Shown here: positions 23,939 to 35,730 of the stretch, one piece after another
How the letters are laid out: every line of letters begins with the position of its first letter
Position numbering within the stretch: position 1 is the stretch's first letter
Source: Parascedosporium putredinis
Lineage: Eukaryota > Ascomycota > Sordariomycetes > Microascales > Microascaceae
Assembly (NCBI GenBank): GCA_949357655.1
Contig: CASHTG010000017.1
Span: 1,364,001-1,428,000 of the forward strand
Reading direction: 5' to 3'
Length of the DNA: 64,000 bases
Position numbers and translations under genes: made by a program
Notes under the pieces: model-generated
What the model was told of the DNA's origin: nothing
Databases searched by the model: none
What the model saw: only the letters and a program-made list of their open reading frames with translations

Positions 23939-26900
23939 GATCAGAACAGTAGGCTGATAATCTCGAAGCACGGGTCACACCTAAATCACAGGACATATCC
24001 TCAATACACAGAGCGGAAATCCAACCTCGTTGAAATCCGCAGCCAGGTTTCTACTTTGGTTCGCTTGTACTTTTACACCACACCACGACACACACCCACC
24101 CGCCAGTCCACCAGCACTTGGGCCCGGGTCGGGTGCTCCTACTGGGCCAACCACCCTTTCCATCATTCAACTTGTTTACCAAAAGCTGTTGCGTTTGGCG
24201 TTTGGCTAGGCACGCATCATTCCATGGTTGCGTCGTTTTACGCAATCGGTCGCGGAGAGGGGAGCTGGGCCTATCCTCCTCTCGCATTGTTCTTAGCATA
24301 CTTCTGGAGTTTTCACCGGGGACGGGGTTCTTTTTTTCTTTTTCCCTTTTCACTCTCACTTTTCTTTTACTCTTGCCTTTCCTTATCTCGGCCTATGCAC
24401 TTTTACCGTCCGGTTCACTTCTCAATCAGTCCAACCGCATCGCAGAAGCAGGGCTGATGACATGATGACGACGCGCACCTGGATAAATATGGCATCAATG
24501 GGGAGTTTTGTTTAACTTTTCTATCTTTTTTCCCCTTTCGCCGGACTGTCCTAATCAAAATGCGCTTGCTTTTTTGTTTAATCTTTCGAGTTTTGCTCTT
24601 TTACGGTTATCAAGTTGCCTGCTGTCGAATCGCTTTGTGTTGAGCAGGAGCTGAGGAGTTTGACATGGTGGATCGGTCTTTTTACTTTACTCGCTATCAC
24701 TCAGTGCTGTACAGTCTTTACTGCCTTGGTCTTGTTCAGGTTTACAACCCTCTTGGGGTTGCAGTTTGTTTTTGCCTTTTCTCCTATCCCGATTTGGGCT
24801 TACACGGGAGTTGCAAACATGATACACAAAAATTCATTCCGAGTATACGATTAAGTGGTATGATTAGTTGCTTTGCTCGGAAGGAGAGAAAACTTCCTGG
24901 AATCCTGATATGAATCGAAACTACGTTGGCGTTCAAATCTTGAATACATAGCTCCTCCTTCTCCCGTGACCTACTCTAAGCCTGGCTCGAAAGGCCCTGC
25001 CCAGTTGGGTGTGAAGTGATGTCAACCCGAACCCCTCTACGCTATGGGGAAAGGGGGCCGATGCGATGACGATCCGGCGATACTACGATGCCGAACAAAA
25101 GTGACGCATTGGGAATTGGGGGACGGCCACGATACAATCTGGGATCAGGGTTCCCCGGCTGATTGCCTCTCTTCGAGGTTACGTAGTGGCGCGCCAGCGG
25201 CCACCTCTCAAAAGACAGCCTGAGTATTACGAGCATTGCCAGAGGTTACGAATAAAGGTACTACTATTTTTCTAGGTGACGGATTGAACTGCATGCACGA
25301 TGGCCTTGGACCACAGGCTTGCCCGTGGAGCATTTTACTCCAGGCTGGGTAGCCAATAACACGGCTCGATGTGAGCCCGGGGGTGTTCGTGAAGACTCGT
25401 CACTTGCTTTTGCGGGCGAGTGGGCACACCCGTCCCGGAACCGGATTAGAACTTGGACACGTATGTGAAGATGTAAGTGGAGGGACCCTTGCAGGCACTA
25501 CCGGCGGGCGCTGCCAGGCAAGGCGGAAGCAGGTCGGTGGGAAGAAGAGTGAACAATAAATCAAAATATTAAACTTGGAAATCCCTAGTTATTGGTATCC
25601 TTTAGAGTGTTATTTCGTGTTCGTGAGTTTCTTGGTTTGTGATGAATGGGTACGCGAATGAAAGCAATTGAGGTTCTTCAATTCGCTGTTGTCGTGGTGA
25701 GGGAGGAGTGATGTCACGGCTGGGCCAGGTTTCCGCCGTGGCTCAGTACTATGCTGTATTCTCGAGACGTTGCGTCTAGAAAGAGCGAGGCCAGTTCGGG
25801 TCCTTGCTTTTGAATGGCTGGCAAAGGCTTGCACACTATCGAGCGAATCAGGGGTCACGATTGGGTTCATGGGGGTTCATGGCGAACATTGACTCGCTGG
25901 GAGAAAAAGGCAAGCCAAAGCAAACTTGTCCATGGAATTGATGAATTATTGTTCGAGGATAGATAGATTCATCCGTGGATGGATGCACTGCACTGTCTGA
26001 TAGGCTCACGGAGAACTCGCAAGGCCAAGCATTTTCTAGATCGGAGCAATTGATACATCTCCAACATGAGATCGACTACAGCATGGCCTGGAATGTGTTG
26101 CGTGAAAATGGGGTGCTTTTGTGGTGATGGGAGGATCAATCTATCAAGTCGCATTAGCTATCGGAAGTGCGATATGATGAGAAGGCAAAGGATAACGGGG
26201 AAGAAGCAAAGGGTTTGGGGATGTAGTGGAGACCGATGATGCGTTGAATTCAATGGATCCATCCATCCATAGATCTATCAATGGTATCCCAATACACCGT
26301 GGATGCCTGCGAGGTCTTATCCTCCCGGATCTTAAGATGATACCAGCGCAGGCCAAACTTGAATGCGACCAAGCTCCGACACAACGAGTACGATAGGACT
26401 AGTGGTATCGGCAGGCGACTTCTCGCTATCTATACTTGCTCGAGGCCGCTAGGCTCTACTCTAAATAGCGGGGCAGGCGATCTCGGAAGGAGTGCAATCT
26501 CCCCCAAGATAAGAAACCCGACCACATCCGGCAAGCCAGCGAAACAGCAAAAGGGCACCCAGCTCTTAGGATGTTTTGGTCCATTTTTTGTATCGTCTAC
26601 CTCTTATCTTCAGCTACTAGAGGCGGGGAGGGTGTGCAGATGGATGAGGGGGATAGCCTCCGCGAAGGCGGCGCTCGGCGAGCTAATCGTTGTCCGGGGA
26701 GCCTGCAGACAGCCGCGCACGCTATTCTCGACTACGATACGTGCGCTCAGGACGAGGACTTGCACGCTAGGCGCTGCCTTTTTGCCCCCGCAAACGTTGA
26801 AGGGCGTGCTTGTCAAGACGAAAGGGCGGATAGCCTTCTCCCCTTCCCCCAGCCTCTCCTCTCCCCCGCTCCTTCTTCTCACTCGGCCCCTTGGGGAAAA

Positions 26901-28841
26901 GACTAGGGGAGAAGAAGGGCGGGGCTGTTGCCTATCTATGTTGTAGAGAGTCACTCTCCATCTCGGCTGAGCCTAGGTTGACTCGATTCCGAGGCGGAGA
27001 CCCTGCATAATGGGGGTCGGCTGCCTTGCTTTGCTCCGGGTCTCTTAGATAACAGCCAGCTCTGGCAGCAGCATCTCGCGTTTAACCTAAGATTCCCGTG
27101 GGATAAAGCGGGGATGGGGCAGGCAACAACAGCGAAAGGAGGCTCGCGCAGTCTTCCAAAGGAGTGGCTCGCATGCCGGTGGGAGTCACGGTTCTTGTTT
27201 TGCCTCCTTTGGTGGGTAGGAGCGGGAAGGAGATGGAGGGAGAGGGAGAGAGAGTGTGAGCAAGATACCAACTGCAATAGGCTGCGGCCCTGGTGAATGC
27301 GAGAATAGGATCGTCTTGAAGGGGGGCCGATAGCCCACCTTGCGCCCCCTTGATCTTGATACAATCGAAATGGGTCTATTGAACGGGACATTTGAAGGGG
27401 GTAATCACAAGTTAGCAAGCCCATCCGGAGGCTCTCCAGGCAATAGCGCGCAGCACGAGCTTAAATCTGATATTGGCGGCATCCTTGGCCTGCTGGCAGG
27501 GATTGGATGACTCGACGGAATTGATGGGGTAATAATAACAAGCAACGGAGATGGCTCATGAAAGAATACTCGTGTCGCATTGTGTGATCGGTTTAGTCAA
27601 GACAGTGCGCGCTGGGAAATGAAACAACCACGGCGGGCTTCTCAATATTCTTAGCACTATCGCAATCTGCGTGCGCGGGTTCGGTTCCAGCACGAGCGTG
27701 GGTAATAAGCCAGCCAGCGCCTCCACCGCCCCGTCCATCTGCTACAGTCATGGACCAGCACGCTGGCGACGTGAAACTAGGCCTGGCTGTTGTCCTCAAG
27801 GACGGATCAGTGGATTTGGGTGGACTAGATGGACCCATCAATGATCGCAATGACCAGTCGCCAGTATAAAGTTTAGTGCGTCAAAGAGAATATTCGAACG
27901 TTACGAATTGCCTCCCAGGATGAAATACGATAACGGAGTGGTTCTCTAAGGGGCTGTGAACGAGGAATCGACCAAGGCGCTAAAACGTTCGCTGTAGATT
28001 TCGATGATGACTTCGAATAGTATTCCATTTGAATCGATCAATCCACAAGTCTTGGTCACTGAGAAAGTGGCTCGGTTCGTGTTCCTCCCCTAATAATACG
28101 CCCCCGCCCCCTGTTATTGGCCTCGGCAGGCAGGGCCTTGTACAAACATTGAAGCAGGGCAAAGCAATAGCCGAGACACTGACGGTTCGAGTTAGCCTTG
28201 GAAGGAGTGAGTGAGCAAGGCAAAAAGACGACAATTGGTAGCACCGTGCATGTTGTTGCTTCCCGTACGGCTTTGGGGGCGTGCTTTTCGATTGTGATTG
28301 ATGACGTCCATGAGTCACGCCTCGCCGAGAGCGTCATTTCAGGCAGTCATTGCAAGTTGCACCAACGCTCGGCAGCACAGGGAGAACCCCGAGGTGTCCG
28401 CATCGGGAAAATCGGGGGTCACGATGGGGCTGGTCAATCCAACTGCTCCCCCAAACCGGGTCCCGCCGGCAATCCTGGAGAAGGGGCTAACTCGGCCAGT
28501 CACTGCTTTGTTCGTTCCTTTTATGTCTACTTTGTTTGTAAGTCGGCAACACGCCCACGCCCCCTTAAACCATTAGTACTTCTATTTCCAACCCATCCCA
28601 TCGCCTTGGTCATCCTCTCGCCCCTTTATCAATACCGTCCACCTCCCTCGATTCCCCCAACCTTCCTTCCTGCTTCTCTTCTTTCACTCCACATTCAAAC
28701 CCACCTCTCCTCCTACTCCCAGCCTTGGCTACGATATCGAGACCCCAGCACCTTAGCTGCACCATCTCACGACAAAGCGTGATCATTCTTGCCCTCCACT
28801 CGCCCATTCCCTCACTTTCCACTCCTCCTCCTCCATCCACC
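23939..28841. other. non-coding 4.9 kb between GAC1-like gene and the next gene
   Basis: Begins with the T-rich 3' region of the CBM21 gene (to about 24,900). The remainder has no supported gene. The longest frame (26,359-26,946, +) lacks an ATG start and any motif. Short ATCC repeats with an inverted ATCTAT/ATCAATGG neighbourhood occur at about 26,250-26,290. The last 250 bases are C/T-rich and look like the leader of the gene at 28,842. Confidence 0.5.
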
Positions 28842-29386
28842 ATGACTTCTCTTTCCTGCCACATCTTCAAGCTTAGCCAGCACAACGACCGCGATTCCCC
28901 TCGGAGGACAAGCAACCGATTCCAACTCCTAGCCGACATGCCCGATAACGACTTGGACGGCGGCGCCGTGGACGCTCCCAAGAAGCAGCGCTCCTCGCGC
29001 ACCGCCCCCGAAGCCAAGCGCGCAGGAAATACGCCAAGCGGTCCGCGCTAGTAAACCACGAGAACGTGGCCGAGGCCCTTGAACTTGCACACTCTCAGAT
29101 TCCCCTACCTTCCAGGAACGGCTCTTCCGCCACACACGTCCTCAACAGCCTGGGTGACGAAGACTACTACGAGTCCTGGCAAGAGACCATCGTCGCAAGC
29201 TATGACCCCCATCTCGAGGTGATGCTCCCCGGCGACCTCACCCTCGACAACCTCCCACGCCCAGTCCCCGCCTTCACCGTTAGGACGAAGACGAAGTCTA
29301 CCAAGCGGGAACGGCCCGTGGTAGTAGACGACGATGACTGGGATCTCGTGTCAAATGCGTCCGACGAGTCGTTTTGCATGGTATAA
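28842..29386 (+). CDS. small conserved-looking protein, function unknown, with LIR/AIM-like C-terminus
   Basis: About 181 aa once one base is restored. The start is ATG 28,842 (ccaccATGact). The first half (MTSLSCHIFKLSQ..., then PDNDLDGGAVDAPKKQRSSR) and the second half (ARRKYAKRSALVNHENVAEALELAHSQ...) lie in adjacent frames. One missing A or C in about 28,996-29,008 links them, giving exactly 182 codons with the stop. A basic patch (KAxRRKYAKR) could be a nuclear signal. Near the C-terminus, DDDDWDLV at about residues 163-170 is acidic residues followed by W-x-x-V, the pattern of Atg8-interacting motifs. I do not recognise the family. There are no introns. An unrelated 1 kb gap separates it from PUS1. 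Confidence 0.6.
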
Positions 29387-30380
29387 GCGACCCCCATATC
29401 TCCCTTGAGATGAACGGTTGGAGCATAATTACGTGTAATGATGGCTTTGTTCTCTTGTATACGCATCATTGTATTTTCTTGGGCACGGACAACTTGGGAC
29501 CATTTGGATATGGGAAATGACCTTTTGCGGGCGGCTTGTTACTTGATGACGGGTTGCGAGCGTGATTCTTTGGCGCATGTGAATGGTGCTTATCTTTCTT
29601 GGCATTGAGGCTTATCAGTCCAATCGTTTTGTTGTATATCACTGTTAGAAGAAAATGCTTCCCTTCGCTTGCATGAGGGAGGAGTCCTTTCTTCCAGCAA
29701 TTTTTAAACATTTCTTCACTGAACGCAGATGCGGAATATATTTAATGCTCAGGCACTCCTAAAAGAACTCCCTTATTCGACTTTTGGCGGGTTTGTTCGG
29801 GCGTCCCGCGACATCCTGACGCCATCTTCCCTGAGACGGGCCCTCCTGTTATCTTGTCCCATGGTCCAAGTCAGCTGAGCGAGGCTGTGAACGCCAGGGG
29901 TTCGAACTCAACCCTTTAGCTTTTGATTCGACAGGAGAGGGAGGGAAAATCACGCAGATGAGCGATAGCTAGTTGTAAGACTATGACCTCGTGGCACCGC
30001 CTCATGTTTCGTTCGTCATCCCCGGGATTCCTTCAACGCTCTTGCGCTCATGGATCAATCCAAGGTTACCGAATGGAGACTCCTGACGGCCTCAGGTTCA
30101 ATTTAGTGGGGGATCACCAAACAGTATTTACCGGGGTTTATCCGGCGCCGCTTGACATTGACCCAAGGACCAGCATTTGCAGATCGAGTGTAGGTGCATG
30201 CATGCATGCTGACTAGTGCTGGTTTCTTTTTTCTTTTTCTTTTTTTACCAATGGTTCTCTAGAGCGCTTACAAGCTACGGGAAGAGACTATGAACTAAGT
30301 AATTGATTTTCGAACTCGTGAAAACAAATCTTCTCCTCCCGTCTACATACCATGAGAACGACCCCCACCCTGTTCTCAAG
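29387..30380. other. intergenic region upstream of PUS1
   Basis: Contains the 3' region of the small gene and the PUS1 promoter. Nothing codes here. A T-rich run lies at 30,226-30,247, and an upstream ATG in good context (accATGa) at 30,352 precedes the annotated PUS1 start and is discussed there. Confidence 0.5.
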
Positions 30381-32421
30381 ATGGTTACCGACGCAAATAC
30401 CACAGCGGGCGACTCTGTTCCTGCGGCGAACCACGCTGCCCATCAAGTTGGCTCGGAGGGACCTGCATCTGCTTCAAACTCTGGCGGCGCTCCTGAGGGG
30501 ACAGAGCCCCAATACAAGCGGGATACCCGATCGTAGGTTCCTAACCCCGCCCTTCGCCTCCCCCTTCCTAGAGATTTGCTCGTCGCATCTGTTTCCGCAT
30601 GCCCTGCGTTGCCTTTTGTCCTTTTCGTCGCACAATGCCGACGCAGCTAACTAGCTCCTAGCCGAGCGCAACACCGGAAGCGCAAGCGACCCCGCCGAAC
30701 GACAACTTTAGCAAGAAGAAGAAGCTCGAGGGGGCAACGCCCCCTTGGGAGCTAAACGACAGGAACCAGATCCCCGCAAACCCAAGAACAACCCGTTCTC
30801 CGCTGAGGAGATCGCGGCCGAGGAGCGCCGGCCCAAGAAGAAGGTTGCCGTGCTCTTTGGGTACTCTGGCACGGGCTACCGCGGGCTACAGATCAACAAC
30901 GAAGAAAAGACGATTGAGGGCGATGTCATGAAGGCTTTCATCGCGGCGGGCGCCATCTCCAAGGCCAACGCGGACGATCCCAAAAGGTCAGCTTGATGCG
31001 CTGCGCCAGGACGGACAAGGGCGTGCACGCCGCCGGCAACGTGCTCAGCCTCAAGCTCATTGTCGAGGACGACCACGTCGTGGAGAAGATCAACGAGAAC
31101 CTCCCGCCCCAGATTCGCGTGTGGGGCATTCAAAGGACGAACAAGGGCTTCAGCTGCTACCAGTCGTGCGATTCGAGGTGGTACGAGTATCTGCTGCCGA
31201 GCTATTCGCTGCTCCCGCCGCACCCGGACAGTTATCTGGGCAAGAAGATTGCCGAGTTCGCGCTAGAAAAGGGCACGGTGGAGGAGCTCAGAGAGAAGAA
31301 TGCCGACGTGGGCGATTACTGGAAGGAGGTGGATGAGACCTGCATCCGGCCGATCCTGGAGAGGCTAGACCCCAGACGAGGGCCACCGTGATGGAGAGGC
31401 TCAAGCTGTCCGTCGACGTACCCATTGACGGGGCCCCGGCCGCTGGCGTAGAGCCCGAAACATCGGCTCCCGAGCCTCCCAAGGCGCCGTCCCCGGAATC
31501 GGCCGCCGAAGCGGAACAAGGCGCTGCGGGCGATGCCCAAGATAACACGGGTTTCGCGCAGCGCGAGCTGGGCCCCGTCGACTTTGCCCTCCGCGACATC
31601 AAGCTCGCCTATGTCGCCGCGAAGCGCCGCTACCGCATCTCCCCGGCTCGCCTCCAGCGTCTGCAATCCGCCCTCGACGCCTACCCCGGCACGCACAACT
31701 TCCACAACTACACGGTGCAAAAGTCGTTCAAGGACCCGTCCTCCAAGCGCCTCATCAAGTCCTTTGTCGCCAACCCGGATCCCATCATCATCGGAGAGAC
31801 GGAGTGGCTTTCCTCAAGGTCCACGGCCAGTCGTTCATGATGCACCAGATCCGCAAGATGGTGGGGCTCGCGACCCTCGTCACGCGGTGCGGCACCAACC
31901 CCGCGCTGATCAACGAGACCTACGAGGCCACCCCCATCGCCATCCCCAAGGCCCCCGCCCTCGGCCTGCTGCTCGAGAGGCCCGTGTTTCAGAGCTACAA
32001 CTCCAAGGCTACGGGCACGCTGGAGAGGGAGCCCATTGACTTTGCCAAGTATGATGACGCTATCGAGCCGTTTAAGCGGGAGCACATTTACACCCGTATC
32101 TTTGAGCACGAGGAAAGGGAACACACGTAAGAAACGAATCACCCTTCCAATTGCCCTTTCTCTCTCTCTCTCTCTCTCTCTTTCCTTTCACTCTCACTAA
32201 CCGTAACCTCTTGCTCGGTTTCTAGTTTCCACGGCTTTTATCAGCAAATCGACAGCTTCCGCAGTGACTTCTTCCTCTGGATCACCCCCGGAGGCATCGC
32301 CGCGGCCAAGCTCCGCCAGAGCGCTACCGACGTTGCCGAGACCGAAAAGGCCTTGAACAAGCAGCTCGGACAGGAGGATGAGGATGATGATGTGGCGAAC
32401 CCCGAGGAGGGCGAGGGCTAG
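30381..32421 (+). CDS. PUS1: tRNA pseudouridine synthase 1 (TruA family)
   Basis: Isomerises uridine to pseudouridine in tRNAs and other RNAs, mainly in the nucleus. About 605 aa after correction. Key blocks: LFGYSGTGYRGLQ, the catalytic-Asp motif CARTDKGVHAAGN, the tract WGIQRTNKGFSCYQSCDSRWYEYLLPSYSL, and HGQSFMMHQIRKMVGL near the end of the catalytic domain; an acidic tail follows. Introns are 30,533-30,661 and 32,127-32,225. Five single-base losses move the frame in steps of -1: C4 near 30,690-30,693, C5 at 30,740-30,744, A4 at 30,982-30,985, C4 at 31,370-31,373 and CC at 31,812-31,813. With these restored the coding length is divisible by three. The start could also be ATG 30,352 if one C is missing in the C5 run just after it. 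It converges with DCP2. Confidence 0.95.
32159..32182. repeat. (CT)n microsatellite in PUS1 intron 2
   Basis: About 11 CT units immediately upstream of the last PUS1 exon. It acts as an unusually long polypyrimidine tract ahead of the TTTCTAG acceptor at 32,225. Confidence 0.9.
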
Positions 32422-33144
32422 TTGTACTCTTACGGGACGAGACTTGGGACGATGGGCTCAAGGAAGCATTAAAAAGGAGGAGTCCGTATGGGAGGCATGG
32501 AATGGATACCAGCTTTGCCTGTTATTCCTCAACGAGTGGAAAGGGAGATGAGATGAAAAAGTGCATACAATGCGGAGAGGCGGACGCTCAAGGAAGAGCA
32601 TGGTTTATACATGTAGGGATAACAATGCATTCGCGGACAGATTAAGGCATATATATATTCACGATAGACCTCTTCGCTTCCCACCATGCCAAATGCGGTC
32701 ACGGGAAGACTAGGGCTACATTGTTCTACAAGCCTGGACAATATTGTCAATAAGCTAGATTTACCTGCTCCAGCGGATCAAGATCACACCTACGGAGTCC
32801 CAGAGATTCCTGTGACTTAAAAACACGCACGGGTCGCCACGGTATGGAAAGAAAAAGAAAAGTAAACTCCGCGCTCAATCATCTATCTAAACCCTCTGGC
32901 GAGTTGATGAAATACATTGAAGAACGAGAGCATGGTTTTGCTCCTCCCTCTCCTCCCAACCATTCATTGTCCCTTTACTTCCGCAAAACCTCTTTCTCTC
33001 TCTCTCTCTCTCTCTCTTACATGGACTTGAAACCAAATCTATCAATTTACGCCAACACCCAGACTCTCAAGACACCCACCATGCTAGAGACACAAATGGT
33101 GAAGAATAATCGAAAAGGAGATTTTTTAAAAAGAAATCTCTCCC
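32422..33144. other. shared 3' region of convergent PUS1 and DCP2
   Basis: No gene is supported. It holds both 3'UTRs and a second (CT)n tract at 32,995-33,017. The open plus-strand frame that enters DCP2 from here is antisense to it and has no domain. Confidence 0.6.
32995..33017. repeat. (CT)n microsatellite
   Basis: About 11 CT units in the intergenic space between the 3' ends of PUS1 and DCP2. It is the second such tract within 1 kb. Confidence 0.9.
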
Positions 33145-35730
33145 CTAATGGCCCGCCTGATGAGTGGCGGACTGCAGATACCCCAGCAAGAAGCTCCGGT
33201 CAGCGGGCGAGATGGGCGTCTGGCTACCCCGTCGCGAATCGGACTCGTGCATGTTGGACGCCGCCGAGGCGGCGAAACCCGCGCCCGAGGCCATCGACCC
33301 GGCGCGGTAGTCCATCGAGGGCGCTTGCCAGCGCCGACGCTTTCGGGGGTGGGGATATTGCTGGGCGACAAGCCCTGGGGCTGGCCAAAGAGAGAAAGGA
33401 GCTTTTGCTTGTGCTCGGGCGGGGCGTCCTGCTGTTTCTGGAATACGGGGGCGGGGAAGGTGGTCGGCGCCGGCGGGCTCGACAAGCCGGCAGGGACCGC
33501 TTTCGCGGGGTCGTAGTAGGCCGAGTACGAAGGGGCGGGGATGGGCTGCTGCGTTTTCGGCGACGGCTGCTCCTGCCGACGCAGGAGCTGCATGAGGGGC
33601 TGCGAGGAGCCGCTGCTGGGGACGCGCGGGGCCGCGTGTTCGTGGACGCGGGCGCGAGGGGAATGGTATGGCTTCGAGCCGGGGCTGCCGGGCTGGTCCT
33701 GCAGAGATAGGTGGGAGAGGGGATCCGGGGGCTGGCTCCCACGATAGAGCCCGGCTTGCTATTGGAGCCGGAGCCGGAGCCGGAGGCGGGGCGGCCAAAG
33801 TTGGCAGACCGAGGCGAGGCGTTTGGATCCGCGCGCTTGAACATGTCGAGAAGCGCCGAGCGGTGCTTTTCGGTGCCTTGGCCTGGAGGCCGGGAAGAAG
33901 TGCTGGGGGCGGATTGGTGCGACGAGTACATGGACGCAGGTATCTGCTGCTGCACTGGCGCGGCTTGGTATGGCTGCGCAATGTTATAGCCGTCGGGTGC
34001 CCTGGCCATTTCGTTATCGGAACTGGGATACGGCGGTGCGTTGTGGCCATCGGGCACGTGGGCGTGGGCATCGTGCGAAGCGCTGGTCTGCGTTTTGAAA
34101 GCGCTGAGTAGAGCTTTGGAGTGATCGGTCAGAGGACCGCCCTGAGGCTTGAGGATCGCCGTCGGGTAGCCGGGGTACTGTGGCTGCTGGGGTGCGCCGT
34201 AGTGCTGGCCTTGCCGCATTGGCCCGTTTAATCGGGTATTGGGCGACGGGGTCGTGTAGTTCAGCACACCAGTCTTCTGCACATGGGGAGGGAGGGGCTG
34301 CGGATGGACGAGCGGAGGTTGCGGCTGAGGCTGAGGCTGGGGCTGGGGCGGCAGGTAGTTCGGCTGCTGTTCGCCGTATTGTACTGGTGGGTAGCTCCCC
34401 GGGTGCGCATTCGCGTATTGATCCGGGGTCCCGCCCCAGTGTGTCGGGGCCTGCTGGTGCAAGCTGAACACCGGGGAGGGTATTCCTGGCTCGCGAGGGG
34501 AGGGTGCTGGGCCGGGTGGTGGTGAGGGCTGCGTGGCTGCACCGGATTCATGTTGATGTGGTCAAAGGGCGTGCGCGGGGCCGAGGCCTGGCCGTTTGAC
34601 GCCGGGGCCTTGGACTGGAGAAGGGCGAGGAGGGCGCCGCCCTTGTCTTGTTCGGGGATGGCTGGCTCGGCGCCCGCTGCAGTCCCTGCGTAGGTGGCTG
34701 CATCTTTAGCAGCCTTTGCAGCTCGCGGGTGGCGCCCGCGAGGGCATCGAGGTCGGGTCCGCGATGGGCGTCGTGCGGCTGCGCCCAAGTATCGTCTTCG
34801 GTCGCCGTCTCTTCGGGCACGGAATCGGGGATGGTGTAGGCGTCATTGCGAGCCCGGTGGCCGCTCTTTTGCTGCTGGACGATCCACTTCTTCAAGGGGA
34901 CGAGGAACGGCGCCACCATGTAGAATTTGTTGGCGTTGTTCGCGGCATTTCCCGCGTCGGTGTGGCTTCCGTGGCCCTTCTTCCGAAAGGCGGGGAGGTC
35001 CGATAGCTTATACCACTGGATCTTGCTAATCTCCTTCCTGGTCCGAGGCTGGAACTGGGTGTCCATGGGGACGTCCCTGAAGACGTAAAGGCGGATCTGC
35101 TGATCGCGCATCGTCACCTCAATAAACTTGGTCTCCTTTTGCGACGCAACCAGACCCGCCTCGCGGATATCGAACCCCGTCTCCTCGTATACCTCGCGGA
35201 TGGCGCAGTCGAGATCATCCTCGTCCTTGTTGATCTTGCCTCGGGGAAAACTCCAATTGGCGCCCTTTTTCCAGCCCCGTACAAGGAGGACCGAGTCCAT
35301 CGCCTCGTTTAATAGGATGGCGCCGCGTACCGGGATACGGGTCTTGTACTGCAAAACTCTTCAAAAGCTTGAATGTGAGCGCCGACGGGGAAGGTGGTGA
35401 GCAGCGGGCAGTGCTGGAATATCCGTAGGCAAAACGTCCGGAGGGACATGGAAGGCAGCGTCGGGTTTAAGGGGCGGATGAAATCTTCGTAGAACCACTG
35501 GGCTTCCTCCACCTGAAAACATATTCTCGGCACGGACGAAAGGTCCTCCTGGGGCAGGTTTATTATGAAGCGGACGCAGAGGTCATCCAACCCTATAGCC
35601 AAAAGTTTTTTGTCAGCGCTTGATGAAGTCTAGTAGCAATACAAGTCGCACGGCATTGCCTGCGTCTGGTATCGCGATAAAAGGAAGGGTCTGTCGTACA
35701 GTCCTCGAGCTGCATTTGAGCGCCAGACAT
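33145..35730 (-). CDS. DCP2: mRNA-decapping enzyme subunit 2 (Nudix hydrolase)
   Basis: Removes the 5' m7G cap from mRNA in the cytoplasm and P bodies. About 827 aa after correction. A 31-nt first exon (35,730-35,700; MSGAQMQLED + first base of W) joins across intron 35,699-35,593 to WLDDLCVRFIINLPQEDLSS. The box A helical domain covers about residues 1-95. The Nudix box GKINKD-(10)-REVYEETGF covers about residues 129-151 with REVYEE intact, followed by box B. The Pro/Gln-rich C-terminus carries several helical leucine-rich motifs (ALLALLQS, HSKALLSAFK, HRSALLDMFK, QKLLSLFG, FLLGYLQS), which in fungi bind Edc3/Pat1. Five -1 losses: A4 at 35,353-35,356, C3 at 34,684-34,686, G4 at 34,472-34,475, G3 near 33,713 and G3 at 33,319-33,321. 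The catalytic domain has one break only. Confidence 0.97.

Noticed and set aside
26359..26946. 195-codon plus-strand open frame
   Set aside because: It begins at TTG without a nearby ATG, has no motif, and shows overlapping open frames on the other strand.
30381..32421. PUS1 and DCP2 as pseudogenes
   Set aside because: Each break is a single-base loss at a short run, frames resume exactly, catalytic motifs are intact and introns are normal. Simultaneous decay of many core genes is implausible.
32844..33710. 288-codon plus-strand open frame
   Set aside because: It is mostly antisense to the DCP2 tail, Arg/Gly-rich, without a domain, and it starts within a simple-repeat region.
33224..34471. 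415-codon minus-strand frame taken as one protein
   Set aside because: Only its first two thirds are the true DCP2 frame. After about 33,713 it becomes Ser/Arg/Pro-rich nonsense, while DCP2 motifs continue in the next frame.
30381..35730. programmed ribosomal frameshifting or transcript editing as the cause of frame changes
   Set aside because: There are too many sites in unrelated genes, no common slippery heptamer, and all are fixed by restoring run length.
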